A DNA stretch of 64,000 bases from Enoplolaimus lenunculus (GCA_030248215.1 JASANG010001630.1:62001-126000), one strand, 5' to 3'; counted from the first letter of the stretch, positions 11,801 to 26,800 are shown. Numbers and translations are program-made. Notes: generated by a model from the sequence alone, not told the origin.

Positions 11801-14800
11801 TAACCTAGATTTAAAATCAACCAACTTTGATTTGTTAAGATATTTATTAAAATTTGGATGAACGGTGCAAAATGCAATAACTTTTAAAGACAAAAAATTA
11901 GGCTCTGTCCTTTTAATTTACAAAAATTATTGAGTGCACAAAATGCAATATACACAAATGGGGAAATTAGGCACTTTCCTTAAAATGCTGATTCGAAAGT
12001 TATTGCGAAAATATTAGTTTGCTATAAAAGATCTATGGTGCAGAAGAAATTACTTTATAATCAGTTTTATGTATATTCTATCCTGTTAGCCAGCCATAGT
12101 GTTGCATTTAACACACTCAAAATATATAGCTTAAAAATTGCTAAAAAATAAATTTTAAGCATTTTCATGCTAGATTTGAAATTAACATTCTCACTTTGTA
12201 CATTCGTCAATAGTTGACCTTCGTATATAGTTCTAACTTTTGAATTTAGATGCAAATTTACCTGAAATCTTAGCCTTTATAAGCATTCTACTGTTTTGAG
12301 CTTTAAGCCACTAAGATACTCACATTCTTTGCTTAGCAATTCTTAGAAACCTATGGTTTCCAAGCAATTTTAGTAAAATAAAACAGGATTCGCAATTTGA
12401 CGTAATAAAGAATTTATAATCATTGAAATAGGCTAACAAAATTTGATATCTTTCTCTTAGGCCAATGCTTAAGAACAAGTAGGTATGCTTAGTAGGGTAT
12501 CTTATAAAACGTGTTACGTATCGGAGCATTACCATAAATGTTATTTTACTAAAATAAAAGAGTGAGGATTAAGCGATTTCAGCATACACCATAAAATTGT
12601 TGAAAATACAAAGTTTTGCAATATCCTTTAGGAGACTTATATTGAAGTCAGTACGCGATATAACAACTTTTCTCCGGATTAAAAGCAGGCTATTAAACTT
12701 CAACACATTACTGTATTATTATTTGGCATATTAATCCGATCCGTTAACAGCCACAGAAATTATCAAGAACTTTTACGTTCAACGAAATCGGCAAACTTGG
12801 TATTGATGTTTTATCAAGAATTCAACGAATTAGGCACACCACAAAATAGAAATTCTCTTTCTCTGAGGATAAAGTTTCAGATGAACTCAAGCTTTCGACT
12901 GTTTACCGTTTGACATCGTTAATGAAAATTGTGGAATATAGCGAGTTTACCATAAACCATAAAATGTTTGGAAACAGTTTGCGCTTTAGATGTAAATTTG
13001 CTACTGAAACGATGGTATAAAACTATAATTCAGTTTTGCGATGATCTTAAGTAGACTTACTTTGAAGTTAGATTTGATTTAATGACTTTTTGCACTTGCC
13101 ATTGACCTTTTATCCAAAAAACATATTACTTGAAAATCAGATTAATCCTACCGATCTTGTTTATGTTTCCAAGCAATTTTAGTAAAATAAAACAGGATTC
13201 GCAATTTGACGTAATAAAGAATTTATAATCATTGAAATAGGCTAACAAAATTTGATATCTTTCTCTTAGGCCAATGCTTAAGAACAAGTAGGTATGTTTA
13301 GTAGGGTATCTTATAAAACGTGTTACGTATCGGAGCATTACCATAAATGTTATTTTACTAAAATAAAAGAGTGAGGATTAAGCGATTTCAGCATACACCA
13401 TAAAATTGTTGAAAATACAAAGTTTTGCAGTATCCTTTAGGAGACTTATATTGAAGTCAGTACGCGATATAACAACTTTTCTCCGGATTAAAAGCAGGCT
13501 ATTAAACTTCAACACATTACTGTATTATTATTTGGCATATTAATCCGATCCGTTAACAGCCACAGAAATTATCAAGAACTTTTACGTTCAACGAAATCGG
13601 CAAACTTGGTATTGATGTTTTATCAAGAATTCAACGAATTAGGCACACCACAAAATAGAAATTCTCTTTCTCTGAGGATAAAGTTTCAGATGAACTCAAG
13701 CTTTCGACTGTTTACCGTTTGACATCGTTAATGAAAATTGTGGAATATAGCGAGTTTACCATAAACCATAAAATGTTTGGAAACAGTTTGCGCTTTAGAT
13801 GTAAATTTGCTACTGAAACGATGGTATAAAACTATAATTCAGTTTTGCGATGATCTTAAGTAGACTTACTTTGAAGTTAGATTTGATTTAATGACTTTTT
13901 GCACTTGCCATTGACCTTTTATCCAAAAAACATATTACTTGAAAATCAGATTAATCCTACCGATCTTGTTTATAGTTTAACATCCTTCATATGAAAATTT
14001 GCGGATTTTAACGATTATATAATAATAAATATAATGCCGGAAAGATTAAGATTTGTTAGTAAAATTTGGTGAAAAATTATTAAATTACAAATCAACTCTG
14101 CGATATTTACTTAAAAGTTGTTACTTTTAAGACAGGACGTGATATTAATCATGTTTCTATTACATCATTTTCTTATGGTTAAACTTTAAGACGAAATATA
14201 TCTGCACGCATCGGATTATATTTCAAACCAACAAAACCTGTTTACAATTCGACACACAAAATGAAAATTGCGATTTTGAGCGATTTTAGCTGAACTATAA
14301 AGCTTTCAAACAGATTTAATCTGTCCAATCAATTTGGAGAAAACTTTGTAAAATTACAAATCGACAGGGTGTAAACGGATAGTAAAAATATCGATAACGA
14401 AAACGGATAGTAATCACGGAAATGCAAAACGGATATTGAAGTATAAAAGTTTCAAAGATGTTTTATTTTTCTGCCAATACAGTTAAGGCGTGCAAATATT
14501 TATTCACCGGGTTTTGTAAAGTTCTAAAGAAAAAAATGGCGCATGCATCGAAATTTTTAAGATAACTAATTTTCAGCGCGCAAATAACAGAATTTCTGTT
14601 ATTTCTATTGCGAAAACGAAAACTAACACGATTTTTATCGGAAACGGATGTTTGTTTACATCCCGCAAATCGGTTTAGCACAGCCCTTCATTATGCTTAA
14701 TTTGAAGCCTAAGATTGACCTAACACCGGGCATACATTTAATTGAAGTAGAAGCGGAAATATGAGATTTGTTGTGATATATCCAGTACTGGACTGACCCT

Positions 14801-17800
14801 AAAAATTGGCCCTTTCATTTTAATATATTTCTACAGTAGCTTATTTTTACGAAATGTTGGCAATTTTTTTCCTCAAAGTTGTTGCAAAAGTTAAACTGAA
14901 ACGCACCAAAGAAATAAATTTTGCAAAACTATTCAAAATATCACTACCGAAATTGCCAGAACTTCCTGACCGAAATTCAACCCGAGCCAGGGCCTGAGGT
15001 CGATTTTCTACCGGAGTTGGATGAAGACCTCCGATTGTACGCTGCTATTGGGGTACCAAGGCCGTGGTGTCTTCTTAAAACCGTCAGTGTACTTGCAGTG
15101 CCAAAAAAACGTAACTTGTATAAAGTTGTGGTTGTAACAAATAAGTCAAAACCAGTTACTATAAAATACAATTTAGCTAAACGCACCATTAAGTGTCAAT
15201 TCGAATTACGGTGTCTTCTGTTACATTCGCATTCGACCGCTACAAAACCAGGCCCGCAACCATGGAAGAGCGGCGAGGACGGCGTCGCTCCGCTACGGAC
15301 GTCTTCCCCCCATTATACAACCATTTTGCTGCAGGTCCAAAAAATTCCGTGTTACGAGTATTTTTTATCATCCCCACAAATCTTGTTGCGCTTTCTAACC
15401 AGCGCCGACTGCGGTATTTTTGCCATTGTGTCGCTTCCTATTTGACCAATTTTGCCAATAGTTTCAGTTATTTAATGGCCTTACGACTTTTTACTTCACT
15501 TGAAGAAACATACAGACAGAAAACAAAGTATCTGACCAATTAAGGTGTAGCCAGGCCAAAAATATTTGAGCGACATCCGCTGATTAATGCTTCAAATAGT
15601 GAACCCTCAATGATATGAAACTATGTGTATGTATATGTTTATATGCAGCCTAAAATGTTGCTTAATTACTCTGCATTTCTAAATTCTGCTTTTTAGCTCG
15701 AGCACCTCCAAAACCAATTGGCAAACCACCGAAATTTATTGAAAACATCGAAAGCCAAGTAATTGAAGAAGGCAATCAAGTAGTATTTGAGGCACGTGTT
15801 ACTGGAGATCCGATGCCGTCCGTTAAATGGTTTCACAACGACCGTGAGCTACGATCTGGTCCTGGATGCATGGTAGGACAGTGCGAATATATGTAGTGAA
15901 TCATGAATGTTCGGCACAGAAATTGTATTGCTAGGCATGGCATGGATTTTATAATGAAGGCCATATTTGGTGCTATTGAACTGAAACACATTACTTGGCG
16001 TATGTGCTGAAGTTATTCTACATTTCTTCCGCCCAGTCTCTTCTTTCAAATTCTAACACGTAATTTTAAGTAGTAGCCGTTGTTGATAGCTGCACCCATG
16101 GGCAACTCTACTACAGTGCTGGGTTTTACACGTGTTCACAAAGTGTATGCTATATAAAAAAAAGCATTCGCTAAACGCACGCTTTAACCTTGCAGAATTA
16201 TACTATCAATAAATTTATACGTACTTATTCTTTTGTAGAACGCTGTTTTGCTAAAACAATGCTTACATGTGCTGCAACGGTGCCCAAAATACATGAGCAA
16301 TAGCGTAGACTAACATGTGCTGCAACGGTGCCCAAAATACATGAGCAATAGCGTAGACTAACATAGCCTATTTTAGCATATAACTCCCCTTCAAAATAAT
16401 GGACATAAACTTATAAACACTATTGATTGAGCACTAATTTTTAAATTATGTCTAGCATATGCGTCTATTGTTAGCCAATGGCAAATAATGCTCTATATCT
16501 GTAATTTTAGAACGTTCAGACCGTTTATGCAGCATTAATAATTGTTTTCAGGTTCAAGTTGATCCATCAGGATGGTGTAGACTGACAAAACATCAAACAG
16601 TACCACAAGATGCCGGAACGTACATGGTGATGGCAGTGAATGCTAGCGGTGAAGCAAAAAGCATTTGCAAACTGAAAATATGTCAACCACAAATTGAACA
16701 TTATGAAACTTCAAAGGTATGCGTTGTGATTTCAGTAACTTGAACACCGAAAACTTCCTTGCAAATTGTATTACATTTATTATAACTGAGAACTCCAAAT
16801 GTTTGTATGAGTAAATAATCATCGGCAGATCCAAGGAAGATCACCCAGCTTACGTCACAAAAAACTGGCTTCAACCGATCTGGTTTAACCGGTCTATCTT
16901 AAAACCGTATTATTGTATGTAGATTTAATACTAAAATACCTTTGAAAACCATTATTTTGTACGTTGATTTAGTACAAAAATTGCGTTTGGCTTCTCGCTT
17001 GCAACGGTTTTTCATTATTGTATATTGCACAGCGTTAATCCACCAAAACTGTATAAAACAGCCAAGCTTACAGACGACAAAAAATTCTAAAACGAGTATA
17101 AAAATTGTTGTAAAGTGTTTTGAAAACTTGCGTATCAAACGATTATAATTTTACGCTTGTATACTACTGTTTCTAATTTCAGTATGTTCACGAACACGAA
17201 CGCTACGAAATGACTCCGAGCGCAACTCCTCCAGAAATTGTCAAGCATTTACCTGATATTTCAATCCCTAAAGGCGAATCGTTAGTAATGGAATGTATTG
17301 TCATCGGTGCCCCCAAACCAAAAGTAAGAACAACTTTGCTTGCGCAACAACTTCTGATAAGATTTGACTGATTTTGTGACAAAACTATTGATACGAGAGA
17401 ATTCAGGTTGTGTTCATTGGGCGCCCGTGAACTCTTCTTCGTATCGTCAATGAATGGGAGTTTTACAGACATCATTCGCTCATATCTAATATTCTTTGCA
17501 TTCGCGTGTTTAAACTACTCTGATTGGACACTGGATTACATCAACTCTGATTGGACACTGGATTACATCAACTCTGATTGGACACTGGATTACATCACTG
17601 TTAATTTCAAAAAGTTAAATTAATCAACTGATATAGCGAGTTAATTTTGAGTGAGGTAATAAAACTAAACACTCCCTCATTGTGAGGTAGATTTCGGGTA
17701 AGTAGATTATTTAACTCAGATTTAATAAATTAACTCAGTTTACGTTAAGATTTATCACAATTTAACGTTCCGAGTTGACTCAGCCTTAATTTTTATTCTG

Positions 17801-20800
17801 AGGTAAAATCAAACTCACATCAATTTAAAGGGAAAAAGTTCGATTTTGCTTTCAGGTGACATGGTTTTTCAATGGTAAACTGGTCACTGGAAGAAATGTT
17901 GGATTTTCTAGCGTCGGTGACACTCATATTGTGTCACTTGCAGCTGTCGGGCCCGAACACACAGGCGAATACCGTTTGGTCGCTGAAAACGTCGCCGGAA
18001 AAGCAGAAACGTTTGGGAAGTTGACGCTTGCGGAAGAAAGTAAGCGTGAAAATCGACGTTACCATTGTGTGCGCATGATATTGTTGATTTCAGTTACGGA
18101 TGCAACGCTCGTGCTCAGCTATAGGGAGCGAGCCGGCATGTCGGATGCCGGCATTCTTATAAACAGCTTCGTAATCGGGGAATTTTTAACTGCAATAAAA
18201 TAATTCTATGTTTTGACAATTTTTTCTTGTCCTCTCTGCTAACAATTTATGGTTACAGGGCTGATGTGTTAGTCATGGCTAAAAATTACAAAACAATCCT
18301 GCCCATAAGTCAACAGGTTCATGCAGTGGTGAACCGAAAAGGGTCGCCATAACCTAGGCCACGAACAGCGATCAAAACCAACATTTTACATTAAGGTTTA
18401 GCACTATAAGCGCGTTCGGCTGTTCGCTTGCTTCGTTTGCGTGCGAGTTGTTTCCACTATACATTTCGCGTATGGTCATAACCCTTTTGAAAAAATTCTG
18501 GATCCACTACTGAATTCTATACACTCTTTGTTGTTTGCTTTGAATTTTAAGAAGCGCTGTCAAGCGACTTTGTGGTAACGTCAGAAAAAGTTGTTGCGTC
18601 GGTGCCGAAAGAACAATATATTGCGCCAAAATTTACAAGAACGCTTGTGTCAGTGGTCGTTGTCGAAGGACAACCGGCCACTTTTGAAGGAATTGTTACA
18701 GGTTGGTACGAAATCAAGTGGTGTTGTGTAAACACGTTTTAGCCAATGTATAGAACAGGGTCGTAACAGTAGTATAAGCGTATGTTTAAGCATAAGCTTA
18801 AACCGACGCGTTAGAATGTGCTTATACCTAAGTCTAAGCGTACTCTATTGCAGTGCCGCCGAAAAAGGTTTCGCCCCTGGATCTTTACATGAACCCACGT
18901 TATGAGCTCTTTTAAAAAAGTTTAGCGTCAGTTTGCAAAATTCTGGAAGGTGGGTAAAAACAATTAAAATCAACTGTAACAGCACAACACGCTATATGGC
19001 TAAGAAATGTTAAGAAAGTGTCGTGCAACGATTTCACATCACTTCTATAACCTAAGTTGAAAGTTTCCTAGTGTGAGGGCCGAAAATTGTTTTTTGAGTG
19101 AGTATAGACTCATTTAAAAGTTTTTTGACAACAAGCGCACGAATTGAAAATTTTCCCTTCGACGACGAATTCATCAGATTATAGATTTTAAAACTGAAAA
19201 CTTGTTTATTTCTAGTCTGTTCAAAAATTATGAGGTTATATGTCTCTCATATCAATCAATTTTAATACGACCCCTGGCTAGTGAGGCTAATAAATCGAAT
19301 CTCTTTATGGCTGCAGAAAAAAAGTAAAATGACTTAAATACTAAACTAAACATCGTCATTAAGATAAATAAAAAAGTAAGATTGATGACGTTAACTTAAT
19401 ATTTGGCTTCAGCGAGGAAACGTATGTTAGTAGTAATTATGCCAACAACTAGAGCTTCAGAGTGCAACAAAGACTAATGGTAATGTAGGGCTCAGCGTTG
19501 AAGCTAACTGAAATTTAAGAGCCTCACTGAGAGCGTTAGGTCGTTTGCCGAAGTTAAGGGTGCTAATCTTGACGCTGATGGCGCTTCAGCACTTATTTTG
19601 TAACAGAATCAGTCATTATGCAAATATGACTGTTTTAAAATGAAATTTATAAAAGGCGGAATCGAAAACGGTTCAAAATAGTTTTTACGAGCGATCGTCT
19701 GGAATTGTCATTTGTTTATTAAGTAAAACCTGTCAAAGCAAAAAAATTATATATTCTGTTTCACTTCATTTCCAGCTGGTTTTTGGTATTAAGCAAAAAA
19801 AACAAAAATTATATCGAGGAGTACTTAGGAGTCGAGAAATTTAATTTAATTCTTGAATGCAGAAGCATTCTACAACAGAACATAGTTAGGGTTACAAACA
19901 TGAAATAGGTGCGATTTATTTATTAGTACGCCACGTTCTTACAAATTTTATTTTCTAAAGAAAGTCGAATACAATCAATAGTAACCTAGCGATCAGGGTT
20001 GAAACTCGCTGAAATTTAAACAGCCTCACTGAGATTGTATGATCGTTTAGTGAGGTTCAGGGTGCTAACCTTGTCTCTGGTGGCGCTTTAGCACTTATTT
20101 TCTAAAAAATCCATCATGCAAATAGGTCACTTTTAAAACGATATTTAGAAGGCGGAATATATTTCATCGTTTCTAATACTGCTCAAATTAGTTTTACGAG
20201 TGATCATCTGGAATTGTCATAACGTTTGTGTTACATTTCATTTCCAGCTGCTACGGGTTGTAGGCGACTTGTATGTCCAACTATTTAAAAGTAAGACTAT
20301 AGCGATTTTTTTGGCAACTACAATGCGAGATTGGTATTTTAAAACCTATGAAAGTGTCCGTTTGACGAATAGTGATTTTGGTTTCTGCACTTCTGGGGCG
20401 GCAACATGTTGGCCTTCAAAAGCAGATACCTGAGAAGTTCCCGAGCAAGGGTTTCAGTTAAGTTCAGGTGCATGACGAACACTGCACCGTACGCGAGTTT
20501 GACTTACTATGATTTTGCTACTTTGGCTAAATGAAGCTTCATTTAGAATCTATAAAGGGGAAGTGCTTTTAGGATGTTTATAGGTGCTAACCTCGGCCGT
20601 GTGAGGGCTTTTCCTTTAGGGAACATTTCATTATTCGTCAAACGGTCACTTCTCTAGGTCACCAGCGTCGTATTGTAGTTGCCAAAGATTTGTTATAGTC
20701 TTTCTTCTGAATAATTGGACATACAATTCGCCTACAACCCGTAGCATCTGGAAATGAAATGTAACACAAACTTATGACAATTCCAGATGCTCACTCGTAA

Positions 20801-23800
20801 AACTAATTTGAGCAGTACTAGGAACGGTGAAATATATTCCGCCTTCTAAATATCGTTTTAAAAGTGACATATTTGCATGATGGATTTTTTAGAAAATAAG
20901 TGCTAAAGCGCCACCAGAGACAAGGTTAGCACGCTGAACCTCAACAAACGACCATACACTCTCAGTGAGGCTGTTTAAATTTCAGTGAGTTTCAACCCTG
21001 ATCCCTAGGTTACTATTGATTGTATTCGACTTTCTTTAGAAAATAAAATTTGTAAGAACATGGCTTACTAATAAAATCGCACCTATTTCATGTTTGTAAC
21101 CCTAACTATGTTCTGTTGTAGAATGTTTCTGCATTCAAGAATTGAATTAAATTTCTCGGCTCCTAAGGTTTCTTTGATATATAATTTTTTTTGCTTAATA
21201 CCAAAAACCATACTATAAATGTATCCCTGTTCTTATAACTTAGCAGAAGTACGCTTTAGTGATCCAGAAATAAAGGGGGATGAAGTGAAAACAGTTTTAC
21301 GGTCCCCTTTTTTGAGTCTGCATCAGTAAGGAGTCTATTTCCCTAATCAAATCGATAGAGTTAAAAATTACTATTAAGTCAACAAACGTCAATTAGCGCA
21401 ATTACATTGGGTAAATGGTTCATGGTCCAAATCTAATTCAATACAGAATTTGATTCGTTACATAACCCGGATGTAACCAGCTTAGAAAACGGTTGGCACA
21501 AATTAAGGACTGTAGTTAAAACAACTGGTATTAGTTAAAAACAAATAACAGTCCGGAGCCGAATAGCAAAACGAAGTACCTACAGAACCGAAATAAATAT
21601 GTCACCCTTCATATTGGTGTCACTTCAGTACAGTAATTTGAATGTTGTAGCTATGCTAACGTTTGAAACGGCGACAGTGTTATTGTGAGACCCTTAATTT
21701 CATACATAAACGTTTACTTAAACCAAACAACGAAGTAGATTATTGAACTAAAATCTGATGAAATTCCACATCTTATATTCCCTCCATTTAAAAGACCAAA
21801 TAACATACATATTTAATATAACTGAAAAAATCTATATATTAAAACTGGAACGCCCCACATACGTATTTTGAGCGCGTTTCATCAGATTATTTACGTTACG
21901 TATGCATATTAATATGTATGCGTTACAAAAACCTATTGTTTCTGATGTGGTTTATATACCTGCAAAGCATTACAGCTTTTCTAAAAGCAGTTTTTTAATT
22001 TCGTTCATTTAAATATGAGGGGCCCAAGCAGCAATTTAGTCTAGAGTCTTACAAGCCTTTAGTCCAGTTGCGCATGTGTACACCTACGTGTACTAGCATT
22101 ATCTATTGCGGTAATAAAGATTTCTTCAAACGCTGAAAACCTGTGTAGTAACCAATTACAATAACTAAGGATCCCGCAACATGACGCGAAATCATCAAAC
22201 ATGCTAATCAGAGTGATTAGTTAAAACCACCTACACTACACACATTACAGAAAACGAACACAGAGTTTTTATTTTCATAAAATACTTTTCAAAAGTTGCG
22301 TTTAAAGTTTCAATTTAAACCAGCTCAAAATATTGCTTCAGGACAACCTATACCGGATATTACGTGGCAGAAAGATGGCGTCGACTACAGTGAGCCGCGT
22401 GCTCGGATCAGTTATGAAAATGGTCATGTTCGATTGCAATTAGAGCGGACGACAATGAAAGATAGTGGGAAATTCGTATGTGCAGCACGAAATATTGGTG
22501 GGCTTGCGACCAGCAGTGCTCAGTTGGTCGTTCGACGTAAGTAAAATTTGCTAAATGTTTTATCCACTGAGATGCCACAACCAGAAATTGTTAGTAAAGT
22601 GGCAAGAATATTTATAGAGGGTATAGGGACACAATAGTAGTGACGTACCCGGGGGGGAGGGGTGAGGGTCAACACTCTGTTTTGTAACTTTTTGTGAGTT
22701 AAAGTTTGAAGGAACTTTTTCAGTCAATACAGGAAACTGCATCTTGATAATAATGTTTGGGTACGTCAATCTGCCAAAGTATGCACAGATTGACGTTGCG
22801 ATAAACCACTTGAATCGTATGTATCTGCTGAATCAGAATCAGCTTTGAATTTAAATTGAAATGTTTCAGCTGTGGTAGCGGCGCCTGATTTCAAAAAACG
22901 TTTGGTGAGCAAAGAAATCGAAGAAGGTGTCGAGCTGCGATGGGAAGTTCAAGTTATCGGCGACCCCGAGCCAACGGTCACTTGGTATCGGCAAGACGAG
23001 CCGATTAAATCATGTCCAGAAATTCAAATTCTCAACGTATGTTATAATCACACCATTTACTTATAGGGAATGTATCTCATTTAAACATTTACCTGGAACT
23101 TGGTTGGTACATTTAAGAAACCTCCATGTTACGTAAAAAATAGTACTATAGTTGTAAAACGCCCAATATTTTATTTTACTTAGCCATATAATTAAAGCTG
23201 GAACGCTGACGATTCTTAATTTTGGCAATTGTCAAGGACTATTGTAAAAATTTGGATAAGAATAGTGCGTTTTATAATAATCCGTGAATATTGGGATCGG
23301 GCCCGTAGCCAAGACGCGGCCAGGAGTAGGGGATATGTTGTCCCCTAGAAAATTTTCAACCTGGCCTGTTATTCATTGAAAACCCTTGAATGAACCTCCT
23401 CAAAAAAATTTCAGCCCCTAGGTGTGCTGGCTACGGGCCTGGTTAGGATTTGTTTTAATACAATACATAAAGTATTCGAAAGCTGTAACGTGATCATAGT
23501 TATTTTTTAAAAAATAAGATAGCTGTGCAAATACAAGAATAGTAGCAAACTGACGCAAACACCGTTAACTGGTGTTTATTATTTTTATAGGAAGGCAACG
23601 GTGTTCACGTACTATTGATCAAATCAGTTGAAATGGTCGATGCAGGACAATTTACAGTAAAAGCAGAAAACGTTGGAGGCGAAGCGCGTTCAACGGCAGA
23701 TTTGGTTGTTCGACAGAAAGGAACCATGGCGCTGGATGATGGCGCGGTGACAAACGTATTTCAAGAAGTACAAGAAGCCGGAATCGAGGTATGTATTTTG

Positions 23801-26800
23801 ACTTGGTTTTAATTTCAAAATATAAAAAATGCATTTACTGATGCAGCGTAAGTTTAAAAAAATTTAATTGGCTTAATCGAAATTAAGGTTGTTGCTTGAA
23901 AGCCATGGGTTCTAACTCAAACCATTTCAGAAGTTTGGAACTCGCTTTCGCCGAAGACGGGTTTTCTCTACCAGAATTTTTCTCTTAAACATCTGTGATG
24001 GGTGAAAAAATATTTCTGAACCTTATCACCAACACCAACTGTGAGTTGTTTACGGTCGACAGACCTAAACTTTTCCTGCTGTTAAATATTAACAAACCAT
24101 AGTGATTTGTAGGTAAAGAAAAGAAACATTAACGTCGCTTTTCATGCTTTTTAGCTCTAAAACAGTAATTTGTAAAGTGATGAGAAGGTGAAACGTGATT
24201 CGGCTTAAAAATAACAAATTTTAATAATTTTTTTTTATATTTTAAGCAAAATGTAGTGTTTTTGATTTACTCATGGCCGTTCTCATTCTACTGTTCAATA
24301 AGTTTACAGTATTCACCGTTGGTGGCCTTTATACTGCAAAAATTTTCAGTCTGAGGTAACTTATGACATTAAAGCTCATGTAACACTGCCACCCGCTGTG
24401 AGTAATAAAAATTGGTATGCTTAGAACCATCTAGAAACTTTCTCAGCAATATATTATTGCGACAGTTCTTGGTTAACTGTGGGATGATCCTTGACTTTTT
24501 TGTTATGCTAAGAATGATGCTTATTCTGGCATTTTCCGACCCTCAAATCGTATATCGCAGTTTAGATGCTTCAAGCCAATTGACTCAATAATTATTTGAC
24601 AAACTCTTACGAATTAAAGCAAATACAAGTCGTTTTATACCTATATTTGCCCTAAAAGCCGTGAAGACCTAGGGGATACCACCAACTCAACAAATCCTTT
24701 TGTATTCAAAACCCATATTTCTTGGAAGCAGAAGACATCGCGCACCGGCGGGGGCAAAAATGATCAAAGATAATAACACAAAGGCGTGAATAGTTGGTGA
24801 AGGCAAATCCTGATGCGAACACGCTGATTACACTGTAATCCTTAATTCCACAACCGAACCTATTTTTAAACTTTGGCTTTAATTAATATTTCGGCTCATG
24901 TAAAGATCAGAGGCGGATCGTTTTTTCATGGGACTGCGATAGAGTACGCTTAAGCTTAAACTAATTTTTTTCACTTAGGTTTAGTCTTAGGTATAGGTTA
25001 ATTCTTTACGCTTACGCTTAAGTTTAGAAATATGCTTACAATACTTTTATGGCCGCGTTCTATAGACTACCAAAAATTCAATGATTTTTTCTAAAAACAC
25101 CTACTTATGCCAATACTTGATCTGGCGTTTTCCTAGTTCAAAAAGTAAAATGAAAAAGAATTTTGCAAGTTTATTACCAGTCGTAGTGGGACTACATTTA
25201 TTGAGCGAAGCTCGAACGCACGTAAGCAATTAAGGTAATATGCAAATTAGTTGTTAGATAACTATTCATTTATCGGTTTTGGAGGTTTGTAAGCAATTTC
25301 CTCAGATTCGTCGCACCCAAAAACCTTCAGTAAACCCTTTAAAAAGTCCTAGTTTTGTCTTGTTAATTAAGCTAATATGCAAATTAGCTATTAGCTAACT
25401 ATTCAATTATCCGTTTTGGATGTTTGTAAACTATTTATTCAAATTCCTCGCACCAAAAAACCCTTTAGTGTTGAAATTATATTGCTTTTAACCTTAATAA
25501 TTAGTGAAATATTGTAAAAAGTCCTAATTTAGGCTTATAAACTATGCTAATATGCAAATTATCTATTAGCTAACTGCTCAAGTATCGGTTTTGGAGGTTT
25601 GTAAACAGTCTAGGCAGATTTCTCGCACCGAAAACCCCTTTAATGCTAAAATATTGCTTGTAACTGTAATAATTAGCGAAATATTGTGGAAAGTCCTAAT
25701 TTAGGCTTAATTAATTATGCAAATTAGCCTGTAGCTGATAAACGGCTTAAAATTTTAAAACCCCAATGCGAGGTTAACACTCCAGGATAATTGACTTTGA
25801 AACAAAAAAAGTTTATCAAAATCGGTTCAGCCGTTCCTGAGATTCTTTGCGGACGGACAGACGGACAAGCTGACGGACAGACGGGCAGACGGACGGACGG
25901 ACATCCACCTTTCGACCCCCAAGTACAAAACATAAAACGCTTCGCTCAATATTCCTGCGTATGTGTGCATTCTGTTATATATGACAGCCTAATGCTTCAT
26001 GTAATGTTAAAGGAGGTTCAGCGTGGCTTGAAATAAAAAAATGGATGGGAACGCAATAAACTAATGAAGTTTAATGTCAGTAAAAGTGTGACAGGAGCGC
26101 ATACAAACAGAGGGGATACCGAGATACACCGCCTTCCGAAATTTGAAAAGGCCGAAGAAAAACGTGCGTTCTCATGATTTAAAAACAACTCGCGTTATGT
26201 TAGAGGTGAAAAAAATTTCTAACTCGCTTCGCTTGCTCCCAGAACACTGATTACTTTTGGAGAACTCGTTCAACTATTTGTTAATATGGTGAAATACTAA
26301 AATTAAGTTGCGAGGGCGGATTCAGTGTTTTCAAACAGTGGGGGTTCATAATATTTCAAAACAATTTATGCACGTTTGATCAGAATTATATTCATTCAAG
26401 TATTAATAGAATTATTAAATTTTACAAATTTAATTCATGTTAGGAAAATACGATAACATCTGTATTTGAGCAACATGAAAAAGCGTGGACTCCAGACCCT
26501 AAGCATCGGTTTCGATCCCTTATTATAGTGTTTTATTGCCGAGCAGTAATTTGATAGGTTGTCAACAAACCCGCATATCATTCCAATAAACTGGCAAAAG
26601 TTTATGATAGGGCATAGAACCTAAAATAGTAAGACCAAAGTAATTTGCCTGTAAGACAAATATAGAGTCACCGCGAATGAACCAAGTAAACGCTTTCATC
26701 TGTTGACAAATAAGTTTCAATATTTGGAAGCATAGCTGAATTAAGATCTTTTGAAACATTAAATTCACAAAGTTTTTTTTGAATGCACAAGCTGAAGTAA

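Noticed and set aside
12320-13344. Two matching minus-strand frames as duplicated genes
   Set aside because: They are identical only because the 809-bp non-coding unit is duplicated. No coding signature was seen.
14921-15445. Longest plus-strand open frame (174 codons) as a gene
   Set aside because: It has no Ig or other domain and no splice support. Part of it resembles a dispersed CTCCGG/GACCTC repeat seen at 30790 and 57090.
20200-20433. Plus-strand frame in the foldback element as a transposase fragment
   Set aside because: It lies within an inverted arm and shows no catalytic motif or family resemblance.
25791-26036. Plus-strand frame with GRTDGQADGQTGRRTDG
   Set aside because: It is the GACGGACA microsatellite of the 780-bp element read as protein.
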